Below are positions 17,811-29,370 of a stretch of DNA of 64,000 nt, piece by piece. Source of the stretch: Clostridioides difficile (GTDB lineage: Bacteria; Bacillota; Clostridia; Peptostreptococcales; Peptostreptococcaceae); the NCBI RefSeq assembly GCF_001299635.1, contig NZ_JRHN01000047.1, forward strand, positions 62,001 through 126,000, read 5' to 3'. The notes beneath the pieces were generated by a model. It worked only from the letters and a program-made list of their open reading frames with translations. It was not told the origin of the DNA and did not search any database. The stretch's first letter is position 1. Each line of letters opens with the position of its first letter. The position numbers were made by a program, and so were the translations under genes.

Positions 17811-19180
17811 TCCTTAGGCATATATTTTTCAAAATATTCATCACGAATACGTTTAAGTTCACTCTTTGGTAACATACTAAGAAGCTTCCATCCAATTTCT
17901 AATGTTTGCTCAATAGTTCTGTCAGTTCTAAATCCTTGTGAAACATATTCTTTCTCAAATTCATCTGCAAACTTTGCATACATTAAATCAATCTCAGAAA
18001 GTGCAGATTCACCAAGTATTGCCATAAGTTCTTTTGCATCTTTACCTCTTGAATAAGCGGCAAAAAGTTGGTTCATTGTATCTGCATGGTCCTCACGAGT
18101 TTTACCTTTACCAATCCCCTTATCTTTTAGACGAGAAAGTGATGGTAAAACATCTATAGGAGGCTGTATATCTTTTTTATAAAGTTCACGGCTAAGTATA
18201 ATCTGTCCTTCTGTAATGTATCCTGTAAGGTCAGGAATTGGATGTGTTTTATCTTCCTCAGGCATTGTAAGTATAGGAATCATAGTTATAGAACCTTCAT
18301 GCCCTTTCATTTTTCCTGCTCTTTCATACATTGTAGCAAGGTCAGTATAAAGATAACCTGGATATCCACGACGTCCTGGTACTTCTTTTTTAGCTGCTGA
18401 AACTTCACGTAATGCTTCTGCGTAGTTTGTAATATCTGTTATTATAACAAGTACATGCATGCCCTGGTCAAAAGCAAGATATTCAGCTGCTGTAAGTGCC
18501 ATTCTAGGTGTAGATACACGCTCTACAGCTGGGTCATTTGCAAGGTTTACAAATACTACAGAACGGTCAATAGCACCAGTTGCTTTAAAGTCACTTATAA
18601 AGAAATCTGCATCTTCAAAAGTTATACCAACTGCAGCAAACACAACGGCGAACTTAGAATCAGTTCCACGTACTTTTGCCTGTCTTGCAATTTGAACAGC
18701 AAGGTTAGCATGTGGCAAACCTGCTGCTGAGAATATAGGAAGCTTTTGCCCCCTAACCAGTGTATTAAGTCCATCTATCGCAGATACACCAGTCTGTATA
18801 AATTCTGCTGGATAATCACGTGCTGCTGGATTTATTGGAGCTCCATTTATATCAAGTCTTTTATCTGGTATAATTTCTGGGCCTCCATCAATAGGTTTAC
18901 CCATTCCACTAAAGACACGACCTAATATATCTGGTGAAACTCCAAAATCAAGACTCTTTCCTAAAAAACGAACTTTACTTTCAGCAAGGTTTATACCTGT
19001 TGAACTTTCAAAAAGCTGAACAAGTGCAGTATCTTCATTTACCTCTAGAACTTTACAACGACGAATCTCTCCATTTGAAAGCTCAATCTCTCCAAGTTCA
19101 TCAAATTTTACACCTTCTACACCGTTTATTAACATAAGAGGACCGGCCACCTCTTGTATTGACTTATATTCCTTTATCAT
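17807..19180 (-). CDS. ntpB: V-type ATPase subunit B (non-catalytic head)
   Basis: A 457-residue non-catalytic nucleotide-site subunit of the A3B3 head. It keeps [20 protein letters not shown] and the sequence [17 protein letters not shown] in place of a Walker A loop, as expected for subunit B, plus [20 protein letters not shown]. It overlaps ntpA by 4 nt upstream and ntpD by 4 nt downstream, so all three are tightly coupled. Length fits the family (455-470). Confidence 0.95.
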   Translation of the reverse strand: MIKEYKSIQEVAGPLMLINGVEGVKFDELGEIELSNGEIRRCKVLEVNEDTALVQLFESSTGINLAESKVRFLGKSLDFGVSPDILGRVFSGMGKPIDGGPEIIPDKRLDINGAPINPAARDYPAEFIQTGVSAIDGLNTLVRGQKLPIFSAAGLPHANLAVQIARQAKVRGTDSKFAVVFAAVGITFEDADFFISDFKATGAIDRSVVFVNLANDPAVERVSTPRMALTAAEYLAFDQGMHVLVIITDITNYAEALREVSAAKKEVPGRRGYPGYLYTDLATMYERAGKMKGHEGSITMIPILTMPEEDKTHPIPDLTGYITEGQIILSRELYKKDIQPPIDVLPSLSRLKDKGIGKGKTREDHADTMNQLFAAYSRGKDAKELMAILGESALSEIDLMYAKFADEFEKEYVSQGFRTDRTIEQTLEIGWKLLSMLPKSELKRIRDEYFEKYMPKE

Positions 19181-20955
19181 AGTTCTTCAGCCCCCCTCTT
19201 TTTAATAAGGTCTGCAAGCTCATTGTCTATTTCCTCTTCAATTGAATCGTAAGTAGCATCTATACTGTCTTCTTCTACATACTTAGCACGACCAATCTTT
19301 TCAAGAACTGAAAGCTTGATAATATCATTTATAGTAACATTTTGCTTGATGGCATCTTGTGCTAACTTATAGAATTTTAATATAAGTCCCATCATTCTAT
19401 ATTGTTTATGAAGTGATGTGTAAGTATCAACTTCGTGGAAAGAGTTTTGATGAAGGAAGTCTTCTCTTATAGAACGAGTAACTTCTAATATCAATCTATC
19501 TCCATCTGAAAGTGAATCCACACCAACTAATTGAACTATTTCTTGAAGTTCAGATTCAACTTGTAAAAGTTTCATAGCTTGAGCTCTTTGAGCTGAGAAA
19601 TTATCATTTACATTTTTATCTGTCCATACATCAACTTTTTCCTGATAGAGTGAATAACTTGTTAACCAGTTGATTGCTGGGAAATGACGCTTATATGCCA
19701 AAGAGGCATCAAGCCCCCAGAATACCTTTACTATACGAAGTGTTGCTTGGCTGACAGGTTCTGATGTATCTCCACCAGGAGGAGAAACTGCACCAATTGC
19801 TGTAAGTGTTCCTTCTCTATCATCCATACCTAGACAATTTACCTTTCCTGCTCTCTCATAGAATTGAGCAAGACGTGAACCTAAGTATGCAGGATAACCT
19901 TCTTCACCAGGCATCTCCTCTAGACGACCACTCATCTCTCTAAGAGCCTCAGCCCATCTTGATGTAGAGTCTGCCATAAGTGCAACACTATATCCCATAT
20001 CTCTAAAGTATTCAGCTATTGTAATACCAGTGTATATAGAAGCTTCACGTGCGGCAACTGGCATGTCTGATGTATTTGCTATAAGCACAGTTCTTTGCAT
20101 AAGTGACTCGCCTGTTCTTGGGTCTTTTAATTCAGGGAACTCAAGAAGAACATCAGTCATTTCATTTCCACGTTCACCACAACCTATATATACAACTATA
20201 TCTGCATCTGCCCATTTAGCAAGCTGATGTTGTGTAACAGTTTTTCCACTTCCAAAAGGACCTGGTATAGCTGCTACCCCACCTTTTGTGATTGGGAAAA
20301 ATGTATCTATAACTCTTTGACCTGTAACAAGAAGTGAATCTGGTGTTTTCTTTTCTCTATATGGTCTTTCTTTTCTAACTGGCCATTTTTGCATCATAGT
20401 TACAGCTATATCGTTACCTTTTTCATCTGTAATAACACAAACTGTATCTTCAACAGTAAATTCTCCAGAATATATTTCTTTTATAGTACCATTAACTCCA
20501 TAAGGAACCATAATTTTACATTCCACTACAGCTGTTTCTTGAACTCCACCAATTATATCACCAGATACAACTTTATCGCCTACAGCTTTTTTAGGTTTAA
20601 ATTCCCACTTAACTTCTCTATCAAGTGAAGATACCTCAACACCTTTAGTTATATTAGTACCTGAAATATCATACATTTTTTCAAGTGGACGTTGAATACC
20701 ATCATAAATAGTTGAAATAAGACCTGGTCCAAGCTCAACACTCATAGGCATTCCAAGAGAAACAACTTCCTCTCCTGGTCCTAGACCAGAAGTCTCCTCA
20801 TAAACCTGTATAGAAGCTTTATCTCCATGCATTTCTATAATCTCGCCTATAAGATGTTTATCTGAAACTCTTACGACGTCAAACATATTCGCATCTCTCA
20901 TGCCCTCCGCTACAACAAGCGGTCCTGACACCTTTACAATTGTGCCTGTTTTCAT
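19177..20955 (-). CDS. ntpA: V-type ATPase catalytic subunit A
   Basis: A 592-residue catalytic subunit that hydrolyses or makes ATP in the soluble head. The Walker A loop is [11 protein letters not shown] near residue 235, followed by [16 protein letters not shown] with the catalytic Glu, and the family-specific non-homologous insert (about 115-185) is present. [20 protein letters not shown] is the arginine-finger-side block. A gap of 116 nt separates it from ntpG without a terminator. Length is standard (580-600). Confidence 0.95.
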   Translation of the reverse strand: MKTGTIVKVSGPLVVAEGMRDANMFDVVRVSDKHLIGEIIEMHGDKASIQVYEETSGLGPGEEVVSLGMPMSVELGPGLISTIYDGIQRPLEKMYDISGTNITKGVEVSSLDREVKWEFKPKKAVGDKVVSGDIIGGVQETAVVECKIMVPYGVNGTIKEIYSGEFTVEDTVCVITDEKGNDIAVTMMQKWPVRKERPYREKKTPDSLLVTGQRVIDTFFPITKGGVAAIPGPFGSGKTVTQHQLAKWADADIVVYIGCGERGNEMTDVLLEFPELKDPRTGESLMQRTVLIANTSDMPVAAREASIYTGITIAEYFRDMGYSVALMADSTSRWAEALREMSGRLEEMPGEEGYPAYLGSRLAQFYERAGKVNCLGMDDREGTLTAIGAVSPPGGDTSEPVSQATLRIVKVFWGLDASLAYKRHFPAINWLTSYSLYQEKVDVWTDKNVNDNFSAQRAQAMKLLQVESELQEIVQLVGVDSLSDGDRLILEVTRSIREDFLHQNSFHEVDTYTSLHKQYRMMGLILKFYKLAQDAIKQNVTINDIIKLSVLEKIGRAKYVEEDSIDATYDSIEEEIDNELADLIKKRGAEEL

Positions 20956-21071
20956 ATTCTCTCACCTGCAATCATATACTTTATCAAAATTTAAATACTC
21001 CCTCCTATATTTTATCAATACGTACTTTTAGCACTAATAAAATTTGAGATTGTCTTTTATTCAACTTCCAT

Positions 21072-21395
21072 TTATTCTTTAAATAATATATCTGCACCTA
21101 TAGCACGTTTACTAGATTCTCTTACTTCATTCATACCTAATCCCATACTTCCTCCAATACCTGGAATAACTATAATAGCAGGAAGTTGGTAGTCCTTGTA
21201 TTTTGCTATTGATTCTTTTGCAAGCAATGATGCCTGTTCTGTAATATAAATTATCGCATACTCATCTTCAACCAACTTATGTATACTTTTTTTAATTTCG
21301 TCACTATCATAGGCTGGGAAGATATCTATTCCAAGAGCTAAAAATCCCATGATGCTATCTTTATCTCCAACTACTCCTACCTTATACATAAGCAT
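21072..21395 (-). CDS. ntpG: V-type ATPase subunit F (NtpG, rotor stalk)
   Basis: A 107-residue subunit F, called NtpG in Enterococcus hirae, which binds subunit D and modulates head activity. The Rossmann-like fold pattern MYKVGVVGDKDSIMGFLALG and YAIIYITEQAS, then IPGIGGSMGLG, is typical. The frame overlaps the end of ntpC by 14 nt. The ATG at 21393-21395 or the next ATG two codons later could be the start. Confidence 0.9.
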   Translation of the reverse strand: MLMYKVGVVGDKDSIMGFLALGIDIFPAYDSDEIKKSIHKLVEDEYAIIYITEQASLLAKESIAKYKDYQLPAIIVIPGIGGSMGLGMNEVRESSKRAIGADILFKE

Positions 21396-22359
21396 CCCTT
21401 AGCCTTTCTTTTATAGTATCTGCGTCTATATTATTAAGCTTACTAGTCAAAATAATTCTTATTGTTTTTATCTCTGATTCTTTAGCATATAAATAAGCAA
21501 TTAATGGCTCTAATGTAAGAGGTTTAAATTTTGCTTCTCTAACATATTCCATAAGATAGTCATCACAGAGTTTTTCAAATACAGTGAATCCATTACTCAT
21601 ACCATTTTTACAGATATCAGAGTAAGAAGTAGACTTAAAACATGATGCTGGAGTGTCTGAAGAAAAAGCTTCTAAGAATTTTTCCTTATCAAGTGAGCCA
21701 CCTGAAACAAACACATTCATAAACATGTGAAAATCTTTCTTCATATTTTTAACTCTTATAAAACTTTTTAGATTTGTTAAATCACAAACTTTCATAACAT
21801 AATCTATTACAAATTTGTTTTGACTTTCTTTAGCAGTCTCTTTCATACTAGAAAAAGTCGCTTTATCTAAAGCAATATCGACCATCTGACCATTTTGTGT
21901 CTTACTATAAACATCAAATGCCTCTACTATGGCTGCTGCCATTATATTAGGTAAATCACTAAAATTACGATTTGCTAAAGATTCTCTAAGCTTAATAAGA
22001 GGAATTGTACCTCCATCAATCAAATATTTTTCACCATCTACACCAGAAATTTCTTCTTTAATCAGCACTTTTAAGTTGTGATAGTCATTTTTATAAAGAA
22101 ATACATCAACAAATTTTTCTTCAGGAGCTAGACCTTTAAGAATTTCATATGTCTTTGATAATTCTTGAGTCAAAATATTCTCAAAATTATGGATATTATT
22201 ATTCGATGTATCCACATAACCTGCTTCAGCTATAATTCTTAAAGAATCTTCAGGGCTTTTGGCTTCTGCCATTTGAATAAACATTTGTCTGTTAAGAAGC
22301 TGTTTTTCAAGCACTCTTATTCGTGCCACGGCATAGGGATAAGTTTTTTCTTCTGCCAT
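21382..22359 (-). CDS. ntpC: V-type ATPase subunit C (central socket)
   Basis: A 325-residue subunit C/d, a pseudo-threefold helical funnel that connects the D-F shaft to the K ring. The N-terminal YPYAVARIRVLEKQLLNRQ and the C-terminal SEIKTIRIILTSKLNNI are recognisable. It lies 15 nt after ntpE and overlaps ntpG. Length is close to the usual 320-350. Confidence 0.9.
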   Translation of the reverse strand: MAEEKTYPYAVARIRVLEKQLLNRQMFIQMAEAKSPEDSLRIIAEAGYVDTSNNNIHNFENILTQELSKTYEILKGLAPEEKFVDVFLYKNDYHNLKVLIKEEISGVDGEKYLIDGGTIPLIKLRESLANRNFSDLPNIMAAAIVEAFDVYSKTQNGQMVDIALDKATFSSMKETAKESQNKFVIDYVMKVCDLTNLKSFIRVKNMKKDFHMFMNVFVSGGSLDKEKFLEAFSSDTPASCFKSTSYSDICKNGMSNGFTVFEKLCDDYLMEYVREAKFKPLTLEPLIAYLYAKESEIKTIRIILTSKLNNIDADTIKERLRDAYV

Positions 22360-22373
22360 TTTTTAACCCCTCC

Positions 22374-22937
22374 TTAATTAAACAAAATTTCTGCTGCAAT
22401 TTGCTCAATATCTTCATGTTCTACTGCAATTATGGCTTCAAATGAATAATTATACTCAATGTCGCCTTTTTTAACTATAAAGCCTCCAGTAATATCTCTG
22501 ATTTCATCAGATACTTTAATGCCTTTTTTTGATAACACATCTTTCAATGCTTTTTTATCTTTTTTAGATAATACTATCTGTGAGTCTTCTGTGCAGTTTG
22601 ATTTTTCAATCATATTTAATATAATCTCTTCATATTCACTATCTTTAAGATTTAAAAGTTTATTTTTAGCTTCTAAAATTACTTCTTCTAAAATCTCTTG
22701 TTTTTTTGATAATATTTGTTTCTTAGCCTCCATATAAGCTCCTGATATTTCCTTAGAAGCTGCTTTTTCTGCTTCTGCCTCTGCAAGCTTTGTATAGGAA
22801 GCCATTTCCTTTTCAGCTTTTTCAGTAGCTGAATTTATTTTTGAATCTGCCTCACTCTTAGCTTTATCCAATATTTCTTGTGCTTCTTGTTTGGCATCAG
22901 CTATAATTCTGTCAATCATTTTTTGTTCATTACCCAT
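22374..22937 (-). CDS. ntpE: V-type ATPase subunit E (peripheral stalk)
   Basis: A 187-residue peripheral stalk subunit. Residues about 1-100 are a charged coiled coil beginning MIDRIIADAKQEAQEILDKA, and the rest is a globular head-binding domain ending EDIEQIAAEILF. It pairs with the short coiled-coil NtpF to hold the head stationary. A strong AAGGAGGAAG site precedes the ATG. Confidence 0.88.
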   Translation of the reverse strand: MGNEQKMIDRIIADAKQEAQEILDKAKSEADSKINSATEKAEKEMASYTKLAEAEAEKAASKEISGAYMEAKKQILSKKQEILEEVILEAKNKLLNLKDSEYEEIILNMIEKSNCTEDSQIVLSKKDKKALKDVLSKKGIKVSDEIRDITGGFIVKKGDIEYNYSFEAIIAVEHEDIEQIAAEILFN

Positions 22938-22988
22938 AGGAGTGCTTCCTCCTTTTCATTTTTTTTACTTATGAATTATAATCTATAA

Positions 22989-25408
<2,420 letters not shown>

Positions 25409-25409
25409 A

Positions 25410-25721
25410 TTATCTCACTACCTTTCCAATAACCGCTTCAATCGCCTTACTTTTTCTTTCTTTAGCAGTTTTTTCAATTTTCAGACATTCACTTTTAGCA
25501 TTAGCTAAGATTTTATCAACCTCCACCTTACTGTCGGTGACTGCCTTCTCAATAAGAGTTTCTTCCATAAGCTTTGCTTGCTTTTTTACATCAGCAAAGA
25601 TGCTTTCACATTTGTTTACAGCATCAGCTCTGATAGACTCTGCATCAGTAACAGCTTTTACTTTGATACTGTCTGCTGTCTGCTCTGCCTCAACAATGCT
25701 TTTTATTATTTCAAAAGCCAT
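25410..25721 (-). CDS. ntpF: V-type ATPase peripheral stalk coiled-coil subunit (NtpF/G)
   Basis: A 103-residue highly charged coiled coil (SIVEAEQTADSIKVKAVTDA and heptads to the end) that pairs with subunit E as peripheral stalk; subunit G or H in other nomenclatures. The start chosen is the ATG at 25719-25721, 7 nt after GAGAGGTGA; a GTG 9 nt upstream lies inside that ribosome site and is rejected. It is the first gene of the operon, whose order matches E. hirae ntpFIKECGABD. Confidence 0.85.
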   Translation of the reverse strand: MAFEIIKSIVEAEQTADSIKVKAVTDAESIRADAVNKCESIFADVKKQAKLMEETLIEKAVTDSKVEVDKILANAKSECLKIEKTAKERKSKAIEAVIGKVVR

Positions 25722-25730
25722 CCAAATCAC

Positions 25731-26350
25731 CTCTCTTACCTTTTTACTATGTATATAACCAATTAGATTTTTTTATTCTAATTAGATTACTACCTCATTG
25801 TTAAAGTATAAACAGCATTTTTATATAATAATTAATATTTTTTAACGTTTATCTCTTAATAAAACATATTTTAGAGTAGCATTTACTTAGATTTACATCC
25901 TTTTTTGACTTACTTTTAGACTATGACATGAGTATGATTTTTTAATACCATTATTTTCAATAATTATAATTTAAAGCGATATGGTTTGTCAATAGCGTTA
26001 TTCTGTTTTAAAATTAACGTTTTATCGACATTTTTAATTTTTATTTCAATATTTTTCTATATATAATTTTATTTATTACATATAAAATATTTTTATCAGT
26101 TTTTTCAACACTTATAGTATTGAAACTAATTGTTTTTTTTGAATTTTTAGAAATATCTCACATTATTTCATCTAAGTTTTATAAATCATTGAGCTATATC
26201 GATTTTTGTCACCTTATTTTTAATTTAATTTTTTGTATTTACTTAGATATAAATTAATATTTTCTAAGATTGATAAAATTTACACTTATATTTGATATTT
26301 TTATTTTAACTAGTTATATTAATTTAAAATTGATAATATATACAGTTATT
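25731..26350. other. Long AT-rich intergenic region with V-ATPase leader
   Basis: This 620-nt interval has no credible reading frame. Its left half is the roughly 220-nt 5' leader of the V-ATPase transcript, and the promoter is at 25963-25992. A second possible -10 (TATACT) is at 25805-25810 on the minus strand, without a good -35. No known riboswitch motif was recognised. The right half (26000-26350) follows the Nif11 gene and shows no clear terminator. Confidence 0.5.
25963..25992 (-). promoter_or_regulatory. Sigma-A promoter of the V-ATPase operon
   Basis: On the minus strand TTGACA (25987-25992), an 18-nt spacer and TATAAT (25963-25968) match the consensus hexamers exactly. Initiation near 25955 would leave a leader of over 200 nt. 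Confidence 0.75.
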
Positions 26351-26626
26351 TTATATATTCGACAACATTATAAAAAAATCCTCGTACCAATCACTCCAAT
26401 CTTCAATAGGATATGCTGCTCCTCCATTTACACTTTTCAATAGATTTGATGTATATTCTTCTCCTATAGAAAAAAGTTCCCCTACTGTTATATTGTAACC
26501 TCTAGATGTAACAACTTTGCAAAACGAATCCATAACATCACGTTGTTCTCTTGTTTTTATAAGCTCTATTTTGAACTTCTCATCTTTCCTAGCTTCTTCT
26601 AAAATCCTAATTAACTTTTCATTCAT
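26351..26626 (-). CDS. Nif11-like leader peptide (putative RiPP precursor)
   Basis: A 91-residue protein resembling the Nif11-type leader family. Residues 1-66 are a helical, charged leader (IRILEEARKDEKFKIELIK, then RGYNITVGELFSIGEEY), ending in a double-glycine cleavage-type motif SVNGG at 65-69. The 22 residues after GG form a possible core that is rich in aromatic and acidic residues (PIEDWSDWYEDFF) and has no Cys or Thr. AAAAGGAGG precedes the ATG. No modification enzyme, peptidase or dedicated exporter is found anywhere in the window, so it is an orphan precursor or a peptide reused for another role. It stands alone between V-ATPase and L,D-transpeptidase genes. Confidence 0.72.
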   Translation of the reverse strand: MNEKLIRILEEARKDEKFKIELIKTREQRDVMDSFCKVVTSRGYNITVGELFSIGEEYTSNLLKSVNGGAAYPIEDWSDWYEDFFIMLSNI

Positions 26627-26654
26627 TATATATTCCTCCTTTTAATAACCTCTA

Positions 26655-26693
26655 TATAAAAATGAAGCCATCTTAAAAAACTAAGATGACTTC
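26655..26693 (-). terminator. Terminator of the L,D-transpeptidase gene
   Basis: GAAGCCATCTTA (26664-26675) pairs with TAAGATGACTTC (26682-26693) with one mismatch, followed on the minus strand by ATTTTTATATAG. It separates the transpeptidase gene from the Nif11 gene. Confidence 0.75.
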
Positions 26694-26721
26694 ACTTAAT
26701 GCTTATAATCATATATATTCA

Positions 26722-28131
26722 CTAATATAAAATAATTGGTGTACCTGGCTCTATATTTTCATATATCTTCTTTGCTTTAGAAAAAGGCGTATTTACACAT
26801 CCATGCGAACCTGAAGATCTATATATACCTCCACCAAAAGAACTTCTCCAAGTAGCATCATGAATTCCTATATTTCCATTGAATGGAAGCCAATAGCTTA
26901 CAGGTGAACTGTAACCTTGCCCAGTTAATGAAACATTTCTAGCCTTATAATTAAGAGGGTATATACCTGATGGTGTGGCAAATCCTCTACCTAAATCCCC
27001 TGTTACAACATCTGTTGATACAAGCATCTCTCCATTTTTAAAGAACCACATATGTTGGTTAGAAAGACTAATCTCTACATATGTATTTCCAATATCATCT
27101 TTATTACGAGATACAGCTTTTTGTATGTAAATAGGTTCTCTTGTAACATTTTTACCAGCTTTTACAACATCAACCAATGCTTCAGCTTCTTTGTTTTTGT
27201 CTATCAACCAACCATAAATTCCACCTGAAATTGTAATGTCTTTACCTGTTGCAGTTTTAAATGGTCTTGAATCTCCAAAAGTACTATATTTTTTGCTTAG
27301 TCCTCTCGTATATTCAACCATAGCAGCATTATCAAAGCTTATCTCATAATTCTTTTCTGAATCTACCTTTAACCATTTATTAATCTCAACACCATCTAAA
27401 GTTTCCTTACGGTCACTAAAATCATATGTAACAACTACACCGACATACTTATCTAATGTCTTAATAGCTTCTTTCAATTTTTCTGAATCCTTTGTATTGT
27501 TTGGTGCTTCATACACCTTATTTTCGTCTAAAGAAATAGAAGTCTCTCCAGAATTAATTGATTTTTGTACTAACTTATAAAAGTCATCTTTTTTTACCTT
27601 GTTTCCAAGTACCTCTGGAACTATAGTATAAGCATTTTTAGTACTATCATACTTAGGGTAAGCACTCTTAGGTTCTACAACTTTTTTACTATCAAAGCAA
27701 GCTAGAGCATTAAATTTCTTTTCTAGTAAATCTTTATTATATGAAAGAGTTACCATATTATTATACTCTTTAGATTTAAATATCCCAACAATCCATCCAA
27801 ATGCACTCTGGCTATCTTTTATCTTTTGGACTTTATCATCTGATGTAAACTTTAAATCAATATCTTTTGCTTTTATTTGTTCTTTCTTATTATCTCTTTC
27901 CTCTAAATTTAAGGTATAAGAACTAGTACTTGATGCTAATAAATCATTTACTTGCTCAACTGTTTTTCCTGAAGCTTTAACTCCATTAATAGTTGTTCCA
28001 AAATAAAAATGACTTCTAAAAAAGATTGCCATTCCTATATAAGCTACAACTAAAACACCGACTACTATACCTATCTTAAACTTCAGATTTTTTTGCCCAC
28101 TTTCTTGTTTTACCTCTTTTCCATCAATCAT
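26722..28131 (-). CDS. ldtCd1: L,D-transpeptidase (YkuD) with peptidoglycan-binding domains
   Basis: A 469-residue membrane-anchored enzyme that makes 3-3 cross-links in peptidoglycan. It has a short cytoplasmic start, one helix (about 24-42), two PG_binding_4-type modules (about 60-300) and a C-terminal YkuD domain (about 340-469). The catalytic motif is HDATWRSSFGGG followed by SHGCVN, with His443 and nucleophile Cys445. 3-3 cross-links dominate the C. difficile wall and resist most beta-lactams; from memory this position corresponds to the LdtCd1 gene. The ATG follows AAGGAAGG. The 326-nt upstream interval shows no clear promoter. Confidence 0.88.
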   Translation of the reverse strand: MIDGKEVKQESGQKNLKFKIGIVVGVLVVAYIGMAIFFRSHFYFGTTINGVKASGKTVEQVNDLLASSTSSYTLNLEERDNKKEQIKAKDIDLKFTSDDKVQKIKDSQSAFGWIVGIFKSKEYNNMVTLSYNKDLLEKKFNALACFDSKKVVEPKSAYPKYDSTKNAYTIVPEVLGNKVKKDDFYKLVQKSINSGETSISLDENKVYEAPNNTKDSEKLKEAIKTLDKYVGVVVTYDFSDRKETLDGVEINKWLKVDSEKNYEISFDNAAMVEYTRGLSKKYSTFGDSRPFKTATGKDITISGGIYGWLIDKNKEAEALVDVVKAGKNVTREPIYIQKAVSRNKDDIGNTYVEISLSNQHMWFFKNGEMLVSTDVVTGDLGRGFATPSGIYPLNYKARNVSLTGQGYSSPVSYWLPFNGNIGIHDATWRSSFGGGIYRSSGSHGCVNTPFSKAKKIYENIEPGTPIILY

Positions 28132-28457
28132 AATTAAATCCTTCCTTACATTATAATTACCTATGTACTTTATTGCTTTTTAAACAAAATCATATTTGCC
28201 TTATTTTATATACCCAAATTACTGTAGTATTATTTACATTTTTAAATATAGAGTTATTTTCATGATACTATTTTATATTTTAAATAAAGTAGTTATTGTA
28301 AATACCTCCTTTCAAAATCCCTTAAATATTAGGCTCTGCTATATTAATATATTACCATACTTTTAAGAATCATGGGGATATCTATCTGTTTTTGTAACTA
28401 ATAACTACTTATTTTAAAGATTATATTTCAATCTAACATAACGTTGTTATATACATT
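28132..28457. other. Intergenic region without recognised features
   Basis: This 326-nt AT-rich stretch upstream of the transpeptidase has no convincing reading frame or riboswitch match. On the minus strand a GAAAGGAGG ribosome-like site (near 28310) is followed by no start codon at a usable distance. Confidence 0.4.
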
Positions 28458-29120
28458 CTATTTAATTATTTTAGTTTCTATATCTTTTCCATCTGCATAT
28501 TCTTTAAGTAATTCCTTAGCATAGTCAAAATATTCTTCAATATCCGATTCTTGGCTAAAAGAAAATATACAAATCAATATTTCATTTGCATCCTCTGTTA
28601 TCATTGCTCTCTCAGAGTCACTAGTCGGACTTCCAAATTTACCTAGTGAATCAGATAATATCGGAAGATTTTCTATATTTATCAATTCCTTTCCAATACC
28701 TTTATACTGCTCTCCTTCATCTCCTACAGTAAAGCATACTGGTGAATGTAATTTACTTACATTATATGTACCTACTGGATACAATGATTTTATTGATATT
28801 AGATTATTTATTTCAACTATATTATTTATTGTGTAAAGACCTTTCCCTTGAATAATTCTTCTAACTAATGCTTCTGAAGATGTTCTATATCTACTTGGAT
28901 TTTTACCAAGTTCTTTATAAGCGTTTCTTGCATCTTTAATCTTATCCAATTTTGTAATATCTTCAACTTTTAGACTTTGATTTAAAATATCACAAAATGC
29001 GTTTATCTCACTAATCAATTTTTCTGAGCTCTTACTTACTGCTACTTTTGCTTGGATACATCCTAACTTAGCATTAGGCCATCTTTCCTTAAGTTTTTTA
29101 TCAATACTTACATCTATCAT
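28458..29120 (-). CDS. B3/B4 tRNA-binding-domain protein
   Basis: A 220-residue stand-alone B3/B4 domain, the fold that performs editing in the phenylalanyl-tRNA synthetase beta subunit. The signature KDARNAYKELGKNPSRYRTS near residue 95 and NLISIKSLYPVGTYN are clear. Free-standing members are common in Firmicutes; deacylation of mischarged tRNA is a proposed but unproven role. The start is the ATG at 29118-29120, 10 nt after TATAGGAG; a GTG seven codons upstream sits before that site and is rejected. Monocistronic, with 250 nt of upstream sequence. Confidence 0.82.
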   Translation of the reverse strand: MIDVSIDKKLKERWPNAKLGCIQAKVAVSKSSEKLISEINAFCDILNQSLKVEDITKLDKIKDARNAYKELGKNPSRYRTSSEALVRRIIQGKGLYTINNIVEINNLISIKSLYPVGTYNVSKLHSPVCFTVGDEGEQYKGIGKELINIENLPILSDSLGKFGSPTSDSERAMITEDANEILICIFSFSQESDIEEYFDYAKELLKEYADGKDIETKIIK

Positions 29121-29370
29121 ACTCAAACAACTCCTATACACTAAATTTTTATTAAAGTTTTTATCATCTATACATTATAGTACTATTCCTTTGTTAATGA
29201 CATGTTTATTAACAAAATAATTTATTTTTAATACAATTTTTGTAAAAGGCGATTATTTTTCCTTTACATACAGTCAATATATGACTAAAAATCAAAAAAA
29301 CACTAATTATTTAACAAGAATTTATTAAACTCAAGTATTTATAACTAGTGCTTTATATAAAGATTAAATC

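Noticed and set aside
18455-18730. Open frames antisense to V-ATPase genes
   Set aside because: Frame shadows of strongly conserved ntpB/ntpA; no ribosome site and no coding character.
29121-29141. GTG start seven codons upstream for the B3/4-domain protein
   Set aside because: It lies upstream of and overlaps the AGGAG site that serves the ATG at 29118-29120.
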